Of a stretch of DNA of 64,000 bases, positions 43,155 to 52,473 are shown in pieces; the stretch's first letter is position 1, and each line of letters begins with the position of its first letter. Both the position numbers and the translations under genes were made by a program. Below the pieces are notes generated by a model. It saw nothing but the letters and a program-made list of their open reading frames with translations, did not search any database and was not told where the DNA came from. Source of the DNA: Bacteroides sp. GM023 (GTDB lineage: Bacteria; Bacteroidota; Bacteroidia; Bacteroidales; Bacteroidaceae); contig NZ_JAAXGE010000002.1 of the NCBI RefSeq assembly GCF_014750685.1, positions 992,001 through 1,056,000 of the forward strand, given 5' to 3'.

Positions 43155-44910
43155 GAGTTACCTCGCTGTTTTCGGGTTGTGCCTGTTTTACAAATTTATA
43201 TATCTTGGCAATCTGACGGAGTACCGGTTTGGGCGATTCATAAAGTAGCTCGAACTGATAACCTTCTTTTTCAAATTCGGGAAGATATTTTTCTGCGTCG
43301 TTCGTTCCGATTAAGAGGAAGCCTTCGGAAGGACGTTTCTGATAGAAGTTGTCGATACGATTGTGCAGATAGAAATTGAGTTCGAAATAGTGGACGGGGT
43401 CGCCTGCCGCATGAAGGCTTTCTTCAATGAATTCATAAATAACGCCTTCGTTTTCGGGGGCAATCTTCTCTATGTCTGCCGCAATGAATTTCACTGATTT
43501 AGAATTTAGGATGGGGGGCTGGTAAGCGCCGTCCAGTGCAAGATATAATCCCATGGTAAGTACGACAATGGCATATAAGAAGCGGTTGCTTAGCGCATAT
43601 TTACGCTGATAGAACCACCAGTAGATGCCGAGGAATGTCGGGATGGCGATTAATAGCAGAGAGCCTATTCCGCTGATATTCTGTATGGCACGCAGGAAGT
43701 TGATGTTGTTTTGTGCGTGACGGCCGTGGAAAATCGTTTCGGGGATAAGTCCGCATTTCACAATAATGAAGCATACCAGCAACAACAGGCTGATTACTGC
43801 GAGGATACTTCCATAGACTTTTATCACCTTGGATTGTTTCTTGACCAGATAGAATAAATATTTGGCAAGGAAATAAGCGATGAAAGGATAGATAGGCATC
43901 AGGTATACACTGCGTTTGCTCTGTGGGATACAGTAGAAAACGAAGATGATGACAATGCTGGTGAAAGAGAACAGGTCTACCGGGTCCATATTCTTTATCC
44001 ATGCCGTGAAGCGTTTCCACCAGGCGGCGGGTTGGATACTGAATTTACGGTAAGTCAGGGTGAAAAGAGAAAGTACCACTAACAGTATCCAGGGAACGTA
44101 ACCGGCAAATAAGGTCACGAAGTTATAGTGCCAGGGGTTTACGCATGAGTCGTAACTCATAGTATTGGTCATACGGCCAAGGTTCTCTTCCATGACTAAT
44201 GCTAGAAATTCTTCTCCACCTTGTTGATAGGCAGCTACATACCAGCAGAAAGGCAAAATCAATGACAAGATGGCCCAGGCAGAAAGTAGCAGGAATGCTT
44301 TGAAGAAGTTGACGCCCCGGAGCAATAAGAATACACCTACCACCAGACATGGAATGATGGTGCCTACGGGGCCTTTGGTCAGTGTCCCCGCACTCATAAG
44401 AAGGATGGCTAGCCAGGGAACCCCTTTCAGCCCTTTCTCATACCATTTATAGAAACAATATAAGGCGCACACGGTGAGTGCTGTCAGAACCATGTCTACC
44501 CGGCAGTTTGCTCCGGCACGATGCAATTCGAAATTGGTCAGTGTTATAAAGGCAGCCAGCAGCGCGATTTGCACTCCTTTTCTTTTAGCAAAGAACATGA
44601 ATCCGAAGAGAGTCATCGCAATCAAGGCGATGGCAGACGGAAGGCGGGAGGTCATCTCGGTCACATGGCCGCCGCACAGCGAAGAAACGGCTGCAATGCT
44701 CCAGTGGAAGAAGGGTGGCTTGTACGCCATTTCACCTCCGTTGTTTCTAGGTAGAATCCAGTTTCCGCTATCCAGCATAGAATAGGAAACAATAGATTCG
44801 CGAGGCTCACCTTTCGTATGGTAGTCTGACAGACCAAGAAAAGGCAGAATTGTTATTACGCAGATGGCTAATAACAACCAGAAAGCTTTGTTTGAAGTCA
44901 ATATTTTCAT
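43141..44910 (-). CDS. ArnT-like (GT83/GT39) membrane glycosyltransferase
   Basis: A 589-residue protein with about twelve membrane helices. HTKGEPRESIVSYSMLDSGNWILP contains the ExRE loop, equivalent to the DExR loop of ArnT, and GEMAYKPPFFHWSIAA matches the KPPL-W region. Length is close to ArnT (about 550). ArnT moves aminoarabinose from undecaprenyl phosphate to lipid A in the periplasm. Here the sugar is unknown. It could use the carrier-sugar made by the GT2/GtrA pair on the other strand. It is convergent with and overlaps the LtaS-like gene. Confidence 0.8.
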   Translation of the reverse strand: MKILTSNKAFWLLLAICVITILPFLGLSDYHTKGEPRESIVSYSMLDSGNWILPRNNGGEMAYKPPFFHWSIAAVSSLCGGHVTEMTSRLPSAIALIAMTLFGFMFFAKRKGVQIALLAAFITLTNFELHRAGANCRVDMVLTALTVCALYCFYKWYEKGLKGVPWLAILLMSAGTLTKGPVGTIIPCLVVGVFLLLRGVNFFKAFLLLSAWAILSLILPFCWYVAAYQQGGEEFLALVMEENLGRMTNTMSYDSCVNPWHYNFVTLFAGYVPWILLVVLSLFTLTYRKFSIQPAAWWKRFTAWIKNMDPVDLFSFTSIVIIFVFYCIPQSKRSVYLMPIYPFIAYFLAKYLFYLVKKQSKVIKVYGSILAVISLLLLVCFIIVKCGLIPETIFHGRHAQNNINFLRAIQNISGIGSLLLIAIPTFLGIYWWFYQRKYALSNRFLYAIVVLTMGLYLALDGAYQPPILNSKSVKFIAADIEKIAPENEGVIYEFIEESLHAAGDPVHYFELNFYLHNRIDNFYQKRPSEGFLLIGTNDAEKYLPEFEKEGYQFELLYESPKPVLRQIAKIYKFVKQAQPENSEVTPTAE

Positions 44911-44943
44911 TTTTTTCTTCTATTGAATAATTTTTATGTTGAT

Positions 44944-45579
44944 TTATTTTCTACCGAAATCTGCCGGGATTTCTCCCCATTCTTTTGTCTCCCATTTCAG
45001 GATACGGGTGGTATAGGTGTTCTCTTTCAACCATTTTTCCGCCCGTTCTATCACGAGGAAGAGTTCTTCTGTCTCTGCGGTGCGGGGAAGTTTGGTCTTG
45101 CACTTCTTTTGGCGTACCCAACTGATGGCGTTGACACTGTCACTGTAGATAGGCATATCGAATCCTTTTTGTTTCAATAAGGCTAGTCCGTGCACGATGG
45201 CAAGGAATTCACCGATATTATTTGTCCCTTTCATCGGGCCGAAGTGGAAGATTTGCTGTCGGCTGGCAACGTGTACGCCGCGATATTCCATCGGACCGGG
45301 ATTGCCGCTGCAAGCGGCGTCAACAGCCAGACTATTATCAATTACACAGGCCGGCAATGTGTCTGAAGCGGTTTTGGATGTATTTGATTTGGCTTTTGCG
45401 TTTTTGCCGATATAGGCGTAGGGAGATGTGGTTAGTGCCCGTTCGGCTTCCTCCCGGGTATCGAATGATTTGTATTTGGCGGCTTCGTATCCTTTGATTT
45501 GAAGCTGGCAATCTGTCCAGGAAGTGTAAATCCCCGGCGTGACGCCTTCCCATACTACGTAGAACTTCTGTTTAGCCAT
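44944..45579 (-). CDS. rnhA: Ribonuclease HI with viroplasmin-like N-terminus
   Basis: A 211-residue protein. The start at 45579 is chosen because the -7 box for this gene covers 45628-45635, which excludes an upstream frame start at 45630. KFYVVWEGVTPGIYTSW is the caulimovirus/viroplasmin-type hybrid-binding domain. The RNase H domain has Asp in AVDAACSGNPG, Glu in TNNIGEFLAIVHG and Asp in PIYSDSVNAISWV. It cuts RNA in RNA-DNA hybrids. This form is usual for Bacteroides. Confidence 0.9.
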   Translation of the reverse strand: MAKQKFYVVWEGVTPGIYTSWTDCQLQIKGYEAAKYKSFDTREEAERALTTSPYAYIGKNAKAKSNTSKTASDTLPACVIDNSLAVDAACSGNPGPMEYRGVHVASRQQIFHFGPMKGTNNIGEFLAIVHGLALLKQKGFDMPIYSDSVNAISWVRQKKCKTKLPRTAETEELFLVIERAEKWLKENTYTTRILKWETKEWGEIPADFGRK

Positions 45580-45627
45580 TTTTTGACGGTAGATTAATAA
45601 AGTCAATGAATTGACGGTGCGAAGGTA

Positions 45628-45635
45628 CAAATATA
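45628..45635 (-). promoter_or_regulatory. -7 element for rnhA
   Basis: TATATTTG on the minus strand, 48 nt before the chosen start, which fixes that start. Confidence 0.55.
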
Positions 45636-45718
45636 TTCTCTAACTGAACAAGTTAGGGGGGCTACTTGTTATAAAAAAAAAGAGACTTTAAGAATATGAA
45701 CTAAAGAAAGGAACTATC

Positions 45719-46321
45719 ATGGAAAAATCTTTTAGCGAAGCATTAAAACAACGTCGGACTTACTATTCAATTACTAATCAGTCGCCTATACCCGACCAGG
45801 AGATAGAGTGTATCATCAATATGACAGTGCGCCACGTACCGTCGGCATTCAACTCGCAGTCTACACGCGTAGTGCTGCTGTTGGGGGAATCTCACAAGAA
45901 ATTGTGGCAGATTGTAAAGGATGCGTTGAAGAAAATCGTGCCGGCTGAGGCTTTCGTAAAGACAGAAGAGAAAATAGATAATTCATTTGACTGCGGTTAT
46001 GGAACTGTATTGTTCTTTGAAGACCAGAAGGTAGTCAAAGGGCTTCAGGAAGCCTTTCCGTCTTATCAGGAGAATTTCCCGGGATGGTCGGTGCAGACTT
46101 CGGCAATGCATCAGCTGGCTGTGTGGGTAATGCTCGAAGATGTAGGTTTCGGGGCATCATTACAACATTATAATCCGTTGATTGACGATACTGTGCGTCG
46201 TGAATGGAATCTGCCGGAACACTGGCATCTGATTGCGGAAATGCCGTTCGGACTTCCTACCGCCAAACCGGGTGAAAAAGAATTTCAGCCATTGGAAGAA
46301 CGGGTGAAAGTTTTCAAATAA
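45719..46321 (+). CDS. Nitroreductase-family oxidoreductase
   Basis: A 200-residue FMN-dependent nitroreductase-like protein of the Hbn1/Frm2 subtype. SFSEALKQRRTYYSI supplies the Arg-Arg-FMN contact, HVPSAFNSQSTRVVLLLG the second contact, and VWVMLEDVGFGASLQHYNP the C-terminal part. Members reduce quinones or nitro-compounds with NAD(P)H; the physiological substrate is usually unknown. It is a cytoplasmic homodimer by family. It stands alone, 40 nt before aroK, with a long hairpin in between. Confidence 0.85.
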   Translation: MEKSFSEALKQRRTYYSITNQSPIPDQEIECIINMTVRHVPSAFNSQSTRVVLLLGESHKKLWQIVKDALKKIVPAEAFVKTEEKIDNSFDCGYGTVLFFEDQKVVKGLQEAFPSYQENFPGWSVQTSAMHQLAVWVMLEDVGFGASLQHYNPLIDDTVRREWNLPEHWHLIAEMPFGLPTAKPGEKEFQPLEERVKVFK

Positions 46322-46327
46322 TGAATT

Positions 46328-46361
46328 AAATGACTAATTTTGTGAGCAAAATTAGTCATTT
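46328..46361. promoter_or_regulatory. Perfect 15-bp palindrome covering -7 box and leader of aroK
   Basis: AAATGACTAATTTTG (46328-46342) and CAAAATTAGTCATTT (46347-46361) are exact inverted repeats with a TGAG loop. The left arm contains TAATTTTG (46335-46342), a -7 element, and the right arm ends one base before the aroK ATG. It could be a repressor site, an RNA hairpin at the ribosome entry point, or a terminator for the nitroreductase gene without T run. Confidence 0.75.
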
Positions 46362-46889
46362 ATGGTTCGTATCTTCCTTACCGGCTATATGGGTGCCGGA
46401 AAAACGACATTGGGCAAGGCTTTTGCCCGTCAGATGAATATATCGTTCATTGATTTGGACTGGTATATTGAAGAGCGTTTTCACAAAACCGTTGGAGAAT
46501 TATTCACCGAACGAGGCGAGACAGGATTCAGGGAACTGGAGAGGAGCATGCTCCACGAAGTAGCCGAGTTTGAGAATGTGGTAATTTCTACGGGAGGTGG
46601 AGCGCCTTGTTTTTTTGATAATATGGAGTTTATGAACCGGGTGGGAAAGACTGTTTTTCTTGATGTACATCCAGATGTGTTGTTCAGGCGCTTGCGTGTA
46701 GCCAAACAACAGCGTCCCATTCTTCAGGGAAAAGAGGATGACGAACTGAAAGCGTTCATTGTTCAGGCATTGGAAAAACGGGCGTCTTTCTATCATCAGG
46801 CACAATATATCTTCAATGCGGACGAGTTGGAAGACCGTTGGCAGATTGATGCGTCGGTGCAACGTTTGCAACAACTTCTCGGGGTGTAA
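46362..46889 (+). CDS. aroK: Shikimate kinase
   Basis: A 175-residue kinase of the usual length. GYMGAGKTTLGKAFAR is the Walker A, FIDLDWYIEER gives the Asp that contacts shikimate, GETGFRELE has the binding Arg, and VISTGGGAPCF is the GGG motif. QQRPIL is in the lid. It phosphorylates shikimate at O3 with ATP in aromatic amino-acid synthesis. The start codon directly follows a long palindrome. Confidence 0.92.
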   Translation: MVRIFLTGYMGAGKTTLGKAFARQMNISFIDLDWYIEERFHKTVGELFTERGETGFRELERSMLHEVAEFENVVISTGGGAPCFFDNMEFMNRVGKTVFLDVHPDVLFRRLRVAKQQRPILQGKEDDELKAFIVQALEKRASFYHQAQYIFNADELEDRWQIDASVQRLQQLLGV

Positions 46890-47044
46890 TCCCACTTGAA
46901 GATAGTTTGTCATACCCTTTTTTCTTCGGACTTTATCTTTTTTGACTCTCTTGTTTGTTCATTCAGTCAATATTTGTACCTTGCACTCGTAACGAGTTTT
47001 TATATATTGATTATTAACACAAAAATAAAAGTGAAGTCTATAAC

Positions 47045-49546
47045 ATGGGAACATTAAAAGAGAATTATGAGAAATTATCTGCTGAGATTAAATCATCCGG
47101 AAAGCCTGCTGCGGCATGGTTTCCACAATATACACCTTCTTCATTACTGAATGCGGAAAATTGGTGGGAAGCATTGGCTGTATGCGAGTATGCCTTGGAT
47201 ACCAAAGAGGATGAGAAGCTGACAGAAGACTTTTTTGAATTGATATTCAGCGCGTTCGACTGTAATGTGGAAGTCGACCTCAATGACGAAGAATATGAGT
47301 TTTGGTGGGAAAAGGTAATGCAGGTATGCGACCGGGTTGCTGTGTTCAGTGGAGCCGGGTGGGCGCAGAAAGGCGCTCAGTATTCCGAAGCTCGTTACGG
47401 GAAGCGCGATATGAGTTATTTGTTCCCATTCTACGAAAAGGCTGCCGATATGGGCTGGGCGGAAGCGGAAGCAACCGTTGCTTATTGGCGATTCATGGGA
47501 TTTTATTGCGAACAGGACAAAGAGGAGGGCGAACGCCGTTTTGCGGCTCTTTCTTCTCCCGAAGCTCTGTTGTGGGGCAGACATTATCGTGCGTTTGCCG
47601 AGGAATTCACGGGTGATAAAGAGAAGGCGTTGCAAATGCGTCAGGAGTTGTTGAACGAACTGCCTGAAGGACATCGCTTGCGTGCACATACATATGCCGC
47701 ACTGGGAGATTCGCTCGACAGGGAAGAAGGCGGTGTGGCAGAAGAAGCTGCTTATTACGAAAAATCATTGGAGATAGTTCCGAATTTATATACGCTTAAA
47801 AACTTAGGTACACTCTATTTCCGCTATCCGGAACTGAATAAATCAAAAGAACTTGGTTTTGAACTTTGGGAAAAGGCCTGGCATGCCGGCGTGTGGTCTG
47901 CTGCCAACTTCCTGGGATATAATTATCAGGAAGAAGAGTGGCTGGATATGCCTAAAGCGATTGAATGGCTGGAGAAAGGAATGCTCTATTGTGAGTTGTA
48001 CAGTGCGTATGAATTGGCGTTGATTTACTTATACAATGATGACTATAAGAATGTGGAACGCGGACTGATGTGTCTTGAACGTTGTGTGGCAGGTGATTAC
48101 GTCGCAGGTATCGAGGGACTGGCAAACGTTTACTTCAACGGTGACTTGGTGGAAGAGGATATGAACCGGGCGAAGGAGTTGCTGGAGAAGGCGATTGAAC
48201 TGGGTTCGGGAAATGCAGCCTATCGTTTGGGATGGATGTACGAGCGCGGCTTCTTGTCCGAAGAACCGGATTATGCCAAGGCAATGGAATATTATGAGAA
48301 AGCGGCTTCGATGGATAATGTCGACGGATATTGCCGTGCGGCGCTTTACCTGGCTAATGGGTATAGCGGTGTGAAGGATGCCGTGAAATCAAGAGAATAT
48401 TATGAAAAGGCGGCTGAAATGGGCTCCTGCTTCGCCATGATAGAATTGTCGTTCTTGTATGAGAACGGTGACGGAGTGGAGAAGAGTTATGAAAAGGCTT
48501 ACGAACTGTGTACGAAGGCTGCCGGTGAGGGCTATCCTTATGCGATGTTCCGTGTAGGGCTTTATTTGGAGAAAGGCGTTATCGGCGAAGCGCAACCGGA
48601 AGAAGCTTTGGGCTGGTATGCAAAAGCTGCCGAAGCGGAGGATACGGATGCGCTTTTCGCGTTGGGACGTTGCTATAAGAATGGTATCGGTACGGAAGAA
48701 GACTTCGATAAGGCACTTGAGTGCTTCTCCAAGGGAGCGGAAAAGAATGAATCCCGTTGTCTGACAGAGTTGGGACTGGCTTATGAAAATGCTACCGGAG
48801 TGGAAGAAAATCCGCAGAAGGCCGTAGAATATATGACAAAAGCGGCGGAACAGGACTATGGATATGCCCAGTTCAAAATGGGGGACTATTATTTCTTTGG
48901 TTACGGTTCGTGCATGGAAGATAATAAGAAGGCGGTAGAATGGTATGAGAAGGCAGTTGCCAACGAGATTCCGATGGCTATGATACGTATGGGTGAGTAT
49001 TATCTGTATGACTACGACAGGCTGAATGAATCGGAAAAGGCTTTCTCTTATTTCAAAAAGGCAGCTGATGAATATGAATGGTACAGCGAGGGGCTGGGTA
49101 TCTGCTACGAGATGGGTATCGGAGTGGAAGATAACGAGACGGAAGCCTTTAAATATTATACACTGGCTGCGGATAGCGGAAATGTGACAAGTATGTATCG
49201 GGTCGGACTTTGCTATTACAACGGAGTAGGTGTGAAGGAGAATTACGCCGAAGCTTATCGCTGGTTTACGGATGCGGCCGGTAACGAAAATATCGGCGCT
49301 ACTTATTATCTCGGCAAGATGCTGATGTCTGGCGAAGGCTGTACGCCCGATCCGGAGACGGCTGTGCAATGGCTGATGAAAGCGGCGGAAAAAAATAACG
49401 ATAAAGCACAATTTGAGCTTGGAAACGCCTATCTGATGGGAAATGGCGTGGATGAAAATGATGAAACAGCTATGGAGTGGTTTGAGAAGGCGGCTGAAAA
49501 TGGTAATGAAAAAGCGCTGAAAATCACTGGAAGAAGGAGAAAATAG
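47045..49546 (+). CDS. Large Sel1-repeat protein
   Basis: An 833-residue soluble, acidic protein. After about 130 unrecognised residues it consists of Sel1-like repeats to the end, each about 36 residues (for example ALFALGRCYKNGIGTEEDFDKALECFSKGAE). No signal peptide is seen, so it acts in the cytoplasm. Sel1 repeats bind partner proteins. It is 9 nt from an Hsp90-like gene and a further helical-repeat gene follows; TPR/Sel1-like helical-repeat proteins are classic Hsp90 partners in eukaryotes. The partner here is inference. Confidence 0.85.
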   Translation: MGTLKENYEKLSAEIKSSGKPAAAWFPQYTPSSLLNAENWWEALAVCEYALDTKEDEKLTEDFFELIFSAFDCNVEVDLNDEEYEFWWEKVMQVCDRVAVFSGAGWAQKGAQYSEARYGKRDMSYLFPFYEKAADMGWAEAEATVAYWRFMGFYCEQDKEEGERRFAALSSPEALLWGRHYRAFAEEFTGDKEKALQMRQELLNELPEGHRLRAHTYAALGDSLDREEGGVAEEAAYYEKSLEIVPNLYTLKNLGTLYFRYPELNKSKELGFELWEKAWHAGVWSAANFLGYNYQEEEWLDMPKAIEWLEKGMLYCELYSAYELALIYLYNDDYKNVERGLMCLERCVAGDYVAGIEGLANVYFNGDLVEEDMNRAKELLEKAIELGSGNAAYRLGWMYERGFLSEEPDYAKAMEYYEKAASMDNVDGYCRAALYLANGYSGVKDAVKSREYYEKAAEMGSCFAMIELSFLYENGDGVEKSYEKAYELCTKAAGEGYPYAMFRVGLYLEKGVIGEAQPEEALGWYAKAAEAEDTDALFALGRCYKNGIGTEEDFDKALECFSKGAEKNESRCLTELGLAYENATGVEENPQKAVEYMTKAAEQDYGYAQFKMGDYYFFGYGSCMEDNKKAVEWYEKAVANEIPMAMIRMGEYYLYDYDRLNESEKAFSYFKKAADEYEWYSEGLGICYEMGIGVEDNETEAFKYYTLAADSGNVTSMYRVGLCYYNGVGVKENYAEAYRWFTDAAGNENIGATYYLGKMLMSGEGCTPDPETAVQWLMKAAEKNNDKAQFELGNAYLMGNGVDENDETAMEWFEKAAENGNEKALKITGRRRK

Positions 49547-49555
49547 AAGAGAAAA

Positions 49556-51322
49556 ATGGAGAAAGAAGGGAATAATTTGTTCCAGGTCAACCTGAAAGGG
49601 ATGATTGCCCTGTTGTCGGAACATATTTATAGTAATCCGAATACTTTTGTCCGGGAGTTGTTGCAGAATTGCGTAGATGCTATCACGGCGCTACGCAATA
49701 TTGACGAGAATTATGCAGGTCGTATTGATGTCTTTCTGAATGATGACAAGACGGTGATATTCCGGGATAATGGAGTCGGGCTGAAAGAGGAAGAAGTACA
49801 TCGTTTTCTTACTATTATCGGAGAAAGTTCGAAGCGGGATACGCCCGATGCGGATGATTTTATAGGCAGGTTTGGTATCGGACTGCTGTCTTGTTTTGTG
49901 GTGACCAATGAGATTTTGGTGGAGAGCCGTTCGGCAATGGGCGGGCAGGCTGTCCGTTGGTGTGGAAAGGTGGACGGCACATACGAGCTGACTTTGTCTG
50001 ACGAGGAACAGCCTATCGGTTCACAAGTGGTGCTGCATCCCAAGAGTGACTGGATGCATCTTTTTGAATATGAGATGTTCAAAAAGATACTGGTCAATTA
50101 TGGCGAGGTGCTGCCTTATCCTATTTATCTGCATTATCAGGGTGAAGAGGAGTTAGTGAATACCCCGTCACCTGTCTGGCTCGACCCGAAAGCGACTCGT
50201 AAGGAATTGCTCGACTATGGGGCAAAGACTTTCCAGTCGTCTGCCCTCGATGCTTTCAGGATAAAGACCGAAAGCGGCCGGGTGGAAGGCGTGCTCTATA
50301 TTCTGCCTTTCCGTACGCAGTTTTCCGTGCGCAATTCGCATAAGGTATATCTGAAACGTATGTTGTTGAGTGAGGATGATTGCAACTTGTTGCCGCCGTG
50401 GGCTTTCTTTATTCGTTGCCTGGTGAATGCGGACGGGTTGCTGTCTACCGCTTCGCGGGAGTCTTTGGTGAGCAATGATTTGCTGAAAGATGCTAGGAAG
50501 GAGATTGGAACGGCTATCAAGGATTATTTGCGGGGATTGGTGCAGAATAATCGTGAAGTGTTTAATAAGATTCTGGATGTTCATCACTTCCATATTAAGG
50601 CGATTGCTTCGGAAGATAATGAATTGCTCCGTTTGTTTATGGATTATCTTCCTTTTGAGACTAATAAAGGATTCCGTACTTTCGGGAGTATCCGTTCGGC
50701 GGGCAATGTAATATGCTATACCCGTAACTTGGAAGACTTCCGGCAGGTGCGGCGTATCGCCGGGGCACAGGGATGGCTGGTAGTGAATGCTGCTTATACA
50801 TTTGATGAAACGTTGCTGAAAAAGTATGCCCGCCTGAATTCGGAACTGACGCTGGATGAAATATCTCCTTCGCGGCTGTTGGAGCAGTTTGGCGAAGTGG
50901 AAACCAATAAGGAGTTTCAGGATTTTGAGACGAAAGCGAATGAGTTGCTGAAGCGTTTCGGCTGTGTCTGTCGCCTGAAGCATTTCACACCGGTGGATAT
51001 TCCGGTGATATTCGTGGCGGAAGAGAAAGAAAATACGGTGAAAAGTGCCAACAATCCGCTGGCGGCTGTGCTGGGCTCGGTGAATACTGCCAAGCAGATT
51101 CCCCCTACATTGACGTTCAATGCGGATAATGAGATGGTGCGGACGCTGTTGCGGATACAAGGCGACAATAAGATGTTTCAGCACGTGGTGCATATACTGT
51201 ATGTACAGTCGCTCCTTCAGGGAAAATATCCGGTGAACAGCGAGGAAATGGAACTCTTTAACCATTCGCTTAGCGAATTGATGACTGCGAAAATGAATGA
51301 TTTTATTAACTTCCTGAATTAA
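49556..51322 (+). CDS. Hsp90-family (HtpG-like) GHKL ATPase
   Basis: A 588-residue protein. The ATP pocket is plain: FVRELLQNCVDAITAL (N-box Glu and Asn), FRDNGVGLKEEEV, GRFGIGLLSCFVV and GSQVVLH. The middle domain (YLKRMLLSEDDCNLLPPWAFFIRCLVNADGL with SRESL) follows HtpG. The C-terminal part is shorter than in classical HtpG, and QNCVDA replaces the usual SNASDA. It is therefore a divergent Hsp90 paralogue, probably not the main HtpG. It is in an operon with Sel1 and TPR-like genes. Confidence 0.85.
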   Translation: MEKEGNNLFQVNLKGMIALLSEHIYSNPNTFVRELLQNCVDAITALRNIDENYAGRIDVFLNDDKTVIFRDNGVGLKEEEVHRFLTIIGESSKRDTPDADDFIGRFGIGLLSCFVVTNEILVESRSAMGGQAVRWCGKVDGTYELTLSDEEQPIGSQVVLHPKSDWMHLFEYEMFKKILVNYGEVLPYPIYLHYQGEEELVNTPSPVWLDPKATRKELLDYGAKTFQSSALDAFRIKTESGRVEGVLYILPFRTQFSVRNSHKVYLKRMLLSEDDCNLLPPWAFFIRCLVNADGLLSTASRESLVSNDLLKDARKEIGTAIKDYLRGLVQNNREVFNKILDVHHFHIKAIASEDNELLRLFMDYLPFETNKGFRTFGSIRSAGNVICYTRNLEDFRQVRRIAGAQGWLVVNAAYTFDETLLKKYARLNSELTLDEISPSRLLEQFGEVETNKEFQDFETKANELLKRFGCVCRLKHFTPVDIPVIFVAEEKENTVKSANNPLAAVLGSVNTAKQIPPTLTFNADNEMVRTLLRIQGDNKMFQHVVHILYVQSLLQGKYPVNSEEMELFNHSLSELMTAKMNDFINFLN

Positions 51323-51332
51323 TTGAAAGAAT

Positions 51333-52403
51333 ATGAGATACACACTTGAGATACAAAAACTGCTGTTGCAGACTCAAAATGAGAGCTTGCGCCCCCGTGA
51401 GAAAGCAAACTTGCTGAAAGAAGCGATTCGCATTGCGGATGATAATGAGGATGTGGAATGGGCTACGGAGATGCGTCTCGACCTTATTTATGAACTGAAT
51501 CTTCTTTCGGCGGATGCTGAAGAGATAACAGTGTTTTCCAAAATCCTGGATGATTATGAAAATCACAAGGATATTATTAAGGAAGATGATTTGTTGTGGA
51601 AATACAAGTGGATATGGGCTTGTACTTTCGACCTTCCTGATATTCCGATGGAGCAGGTGAAAGCGGTTGGAGAGGACTATAAGACGCGTATTCTGAGAAA
51701 TGGATATTCCCTGCGGAGTTATTATCATCGTTGGTCGGTAGAATGTGTCTGGATGCGGCAGTATGAGATGGCGAAAGAGTATATTGACAAGATGCTGGCG
51801 GAGAAGATTGACGACCAGTCATGCGAGGCTTGCGAATTGAACTTCATGCTGGATTATTATTTGGAAACAGGGCAGTTTGATGAGGCTTACAGCCGGGCAC
51901 AGCCGTTGATTACCAAGCAGGTGAGTTGCTACGAAGCGAATCTGCGTGCTTTTCTGAAACTATCTTATTATGCACTGAAAGCCGGTAAGCCGGAGATTGC
52001 TGCCGATATGTGTGCCCGTGCCGAAGAAGGATTGGCGGGAAGAGAGAAAGATGAATATTTATTGTCATATATGGGGCTGTTTGTTGCCTACAATATGATG
52101 ACGAAGCCGGAAAGAGGCTGGGAATATGTTGAACGTTGCATAGACTGGAGCTTGCGCACCAACTTGCTGAAGAAATATCGTTTCTCCTGTGATATGGTAG
52201 AGACAATGAAACATGCAGACCGTCAGGAAGTTCGGTTGTCTTTGCCGGAAGAATTTCCTCTTTATCGTGCGGATGGGGTTTACGCTGTCTCTGAGCTGCG
52301 TGATTATTTCTATCAGCAGGCTGCAGAACTGGCACAGCGGTATGATGACCGGAATGGAAATAGCGGATATACAGACCGATTGAAAGAAATAATGTCCAAT
52401 TAA
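51333..52403 (+). CDS. TPR-like helical-repeat protein, unknown function
   Basis: A 356-residue cytoplasmic protein without signal peptide. The sequence is nearly all helical, with TPR-like pairs (MRQYEMAKEYIDKMLAEK, TGQFDEAYSRAQPLI, AGKPEIAADMCARAEEGL). No catalytic motif is seen. It follows the Hsp90-like gene after 10 nt and ends 70 nt before speA, whose own promoter overlaps that gap. With the Sel1 protein it gives the Hsp90-like ATPase two possible helper proteins. Confidence 0.65.
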   Translation: MRYTLEIQKLLLQTQNESLRPREKANLLKEAIRIADDNEDVEWATEMRLDLIYELNLLSADAEEITVFSKILDDYENHKDIIKEDDLLWKYKWIWACTFDLPDIPMEQVKAVGEDYKTRILRNGYSLRSYYHRWSVECVWMRQYEMAKEYIDKMLAEKIDDQSCEACELNFMLDYYLETGQFDEAYSRAQPLITKQVSCYEANLRAFLKLSYYALKAGKPEIAADMCARAEEGLAGREKDEYLLSYMGLFVAYNMMTKPERGWEYVERCIDWSLRTNLLKKYRFSCDMVETMKHADRQEVRLSLPEEFPLYRADGVYAVSELRDYFYQQAAELAQRYDDRNGNSGYTDRLKEIMSN

Positions 52404-52434
52404 TTGGCAACATGTAGATTAATCTGTATTTTTG
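52404..52434 (+). promoter_or_regulatory. Promoter of speA
   Basis: TTGG at 52404-52407 and TATTTTTG at 52427-52434 with a 19-nt spacer. The -7 box covers 52432, which excludes that position as start codon and supports the ATG at 52474. Confidence 0.65.
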
Positions 52435-52473
52435 CCGTCCAATTATTTACTAAAAACACTGAATCACAGAAAA

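Noticed and set aside
48389..49624. 411-codon minus-strand open frame opposite the Sel1 gene
   Set aside because: Shadow of a repetitive GAA/GCG-rich coding strand; no promoter, no family motif.
50168..51343. 391-codon minus-strand open frame opposite the Hsp90-like gene
   Set aside because: Antisense frame of a motif-rich real gene; its protein shows no recognisable fold.
52432..52473. Longer start for speA
   Set aside because: The upstream start lies inside the -7 element; the ATG at 52474 gives the normal N-terminus.
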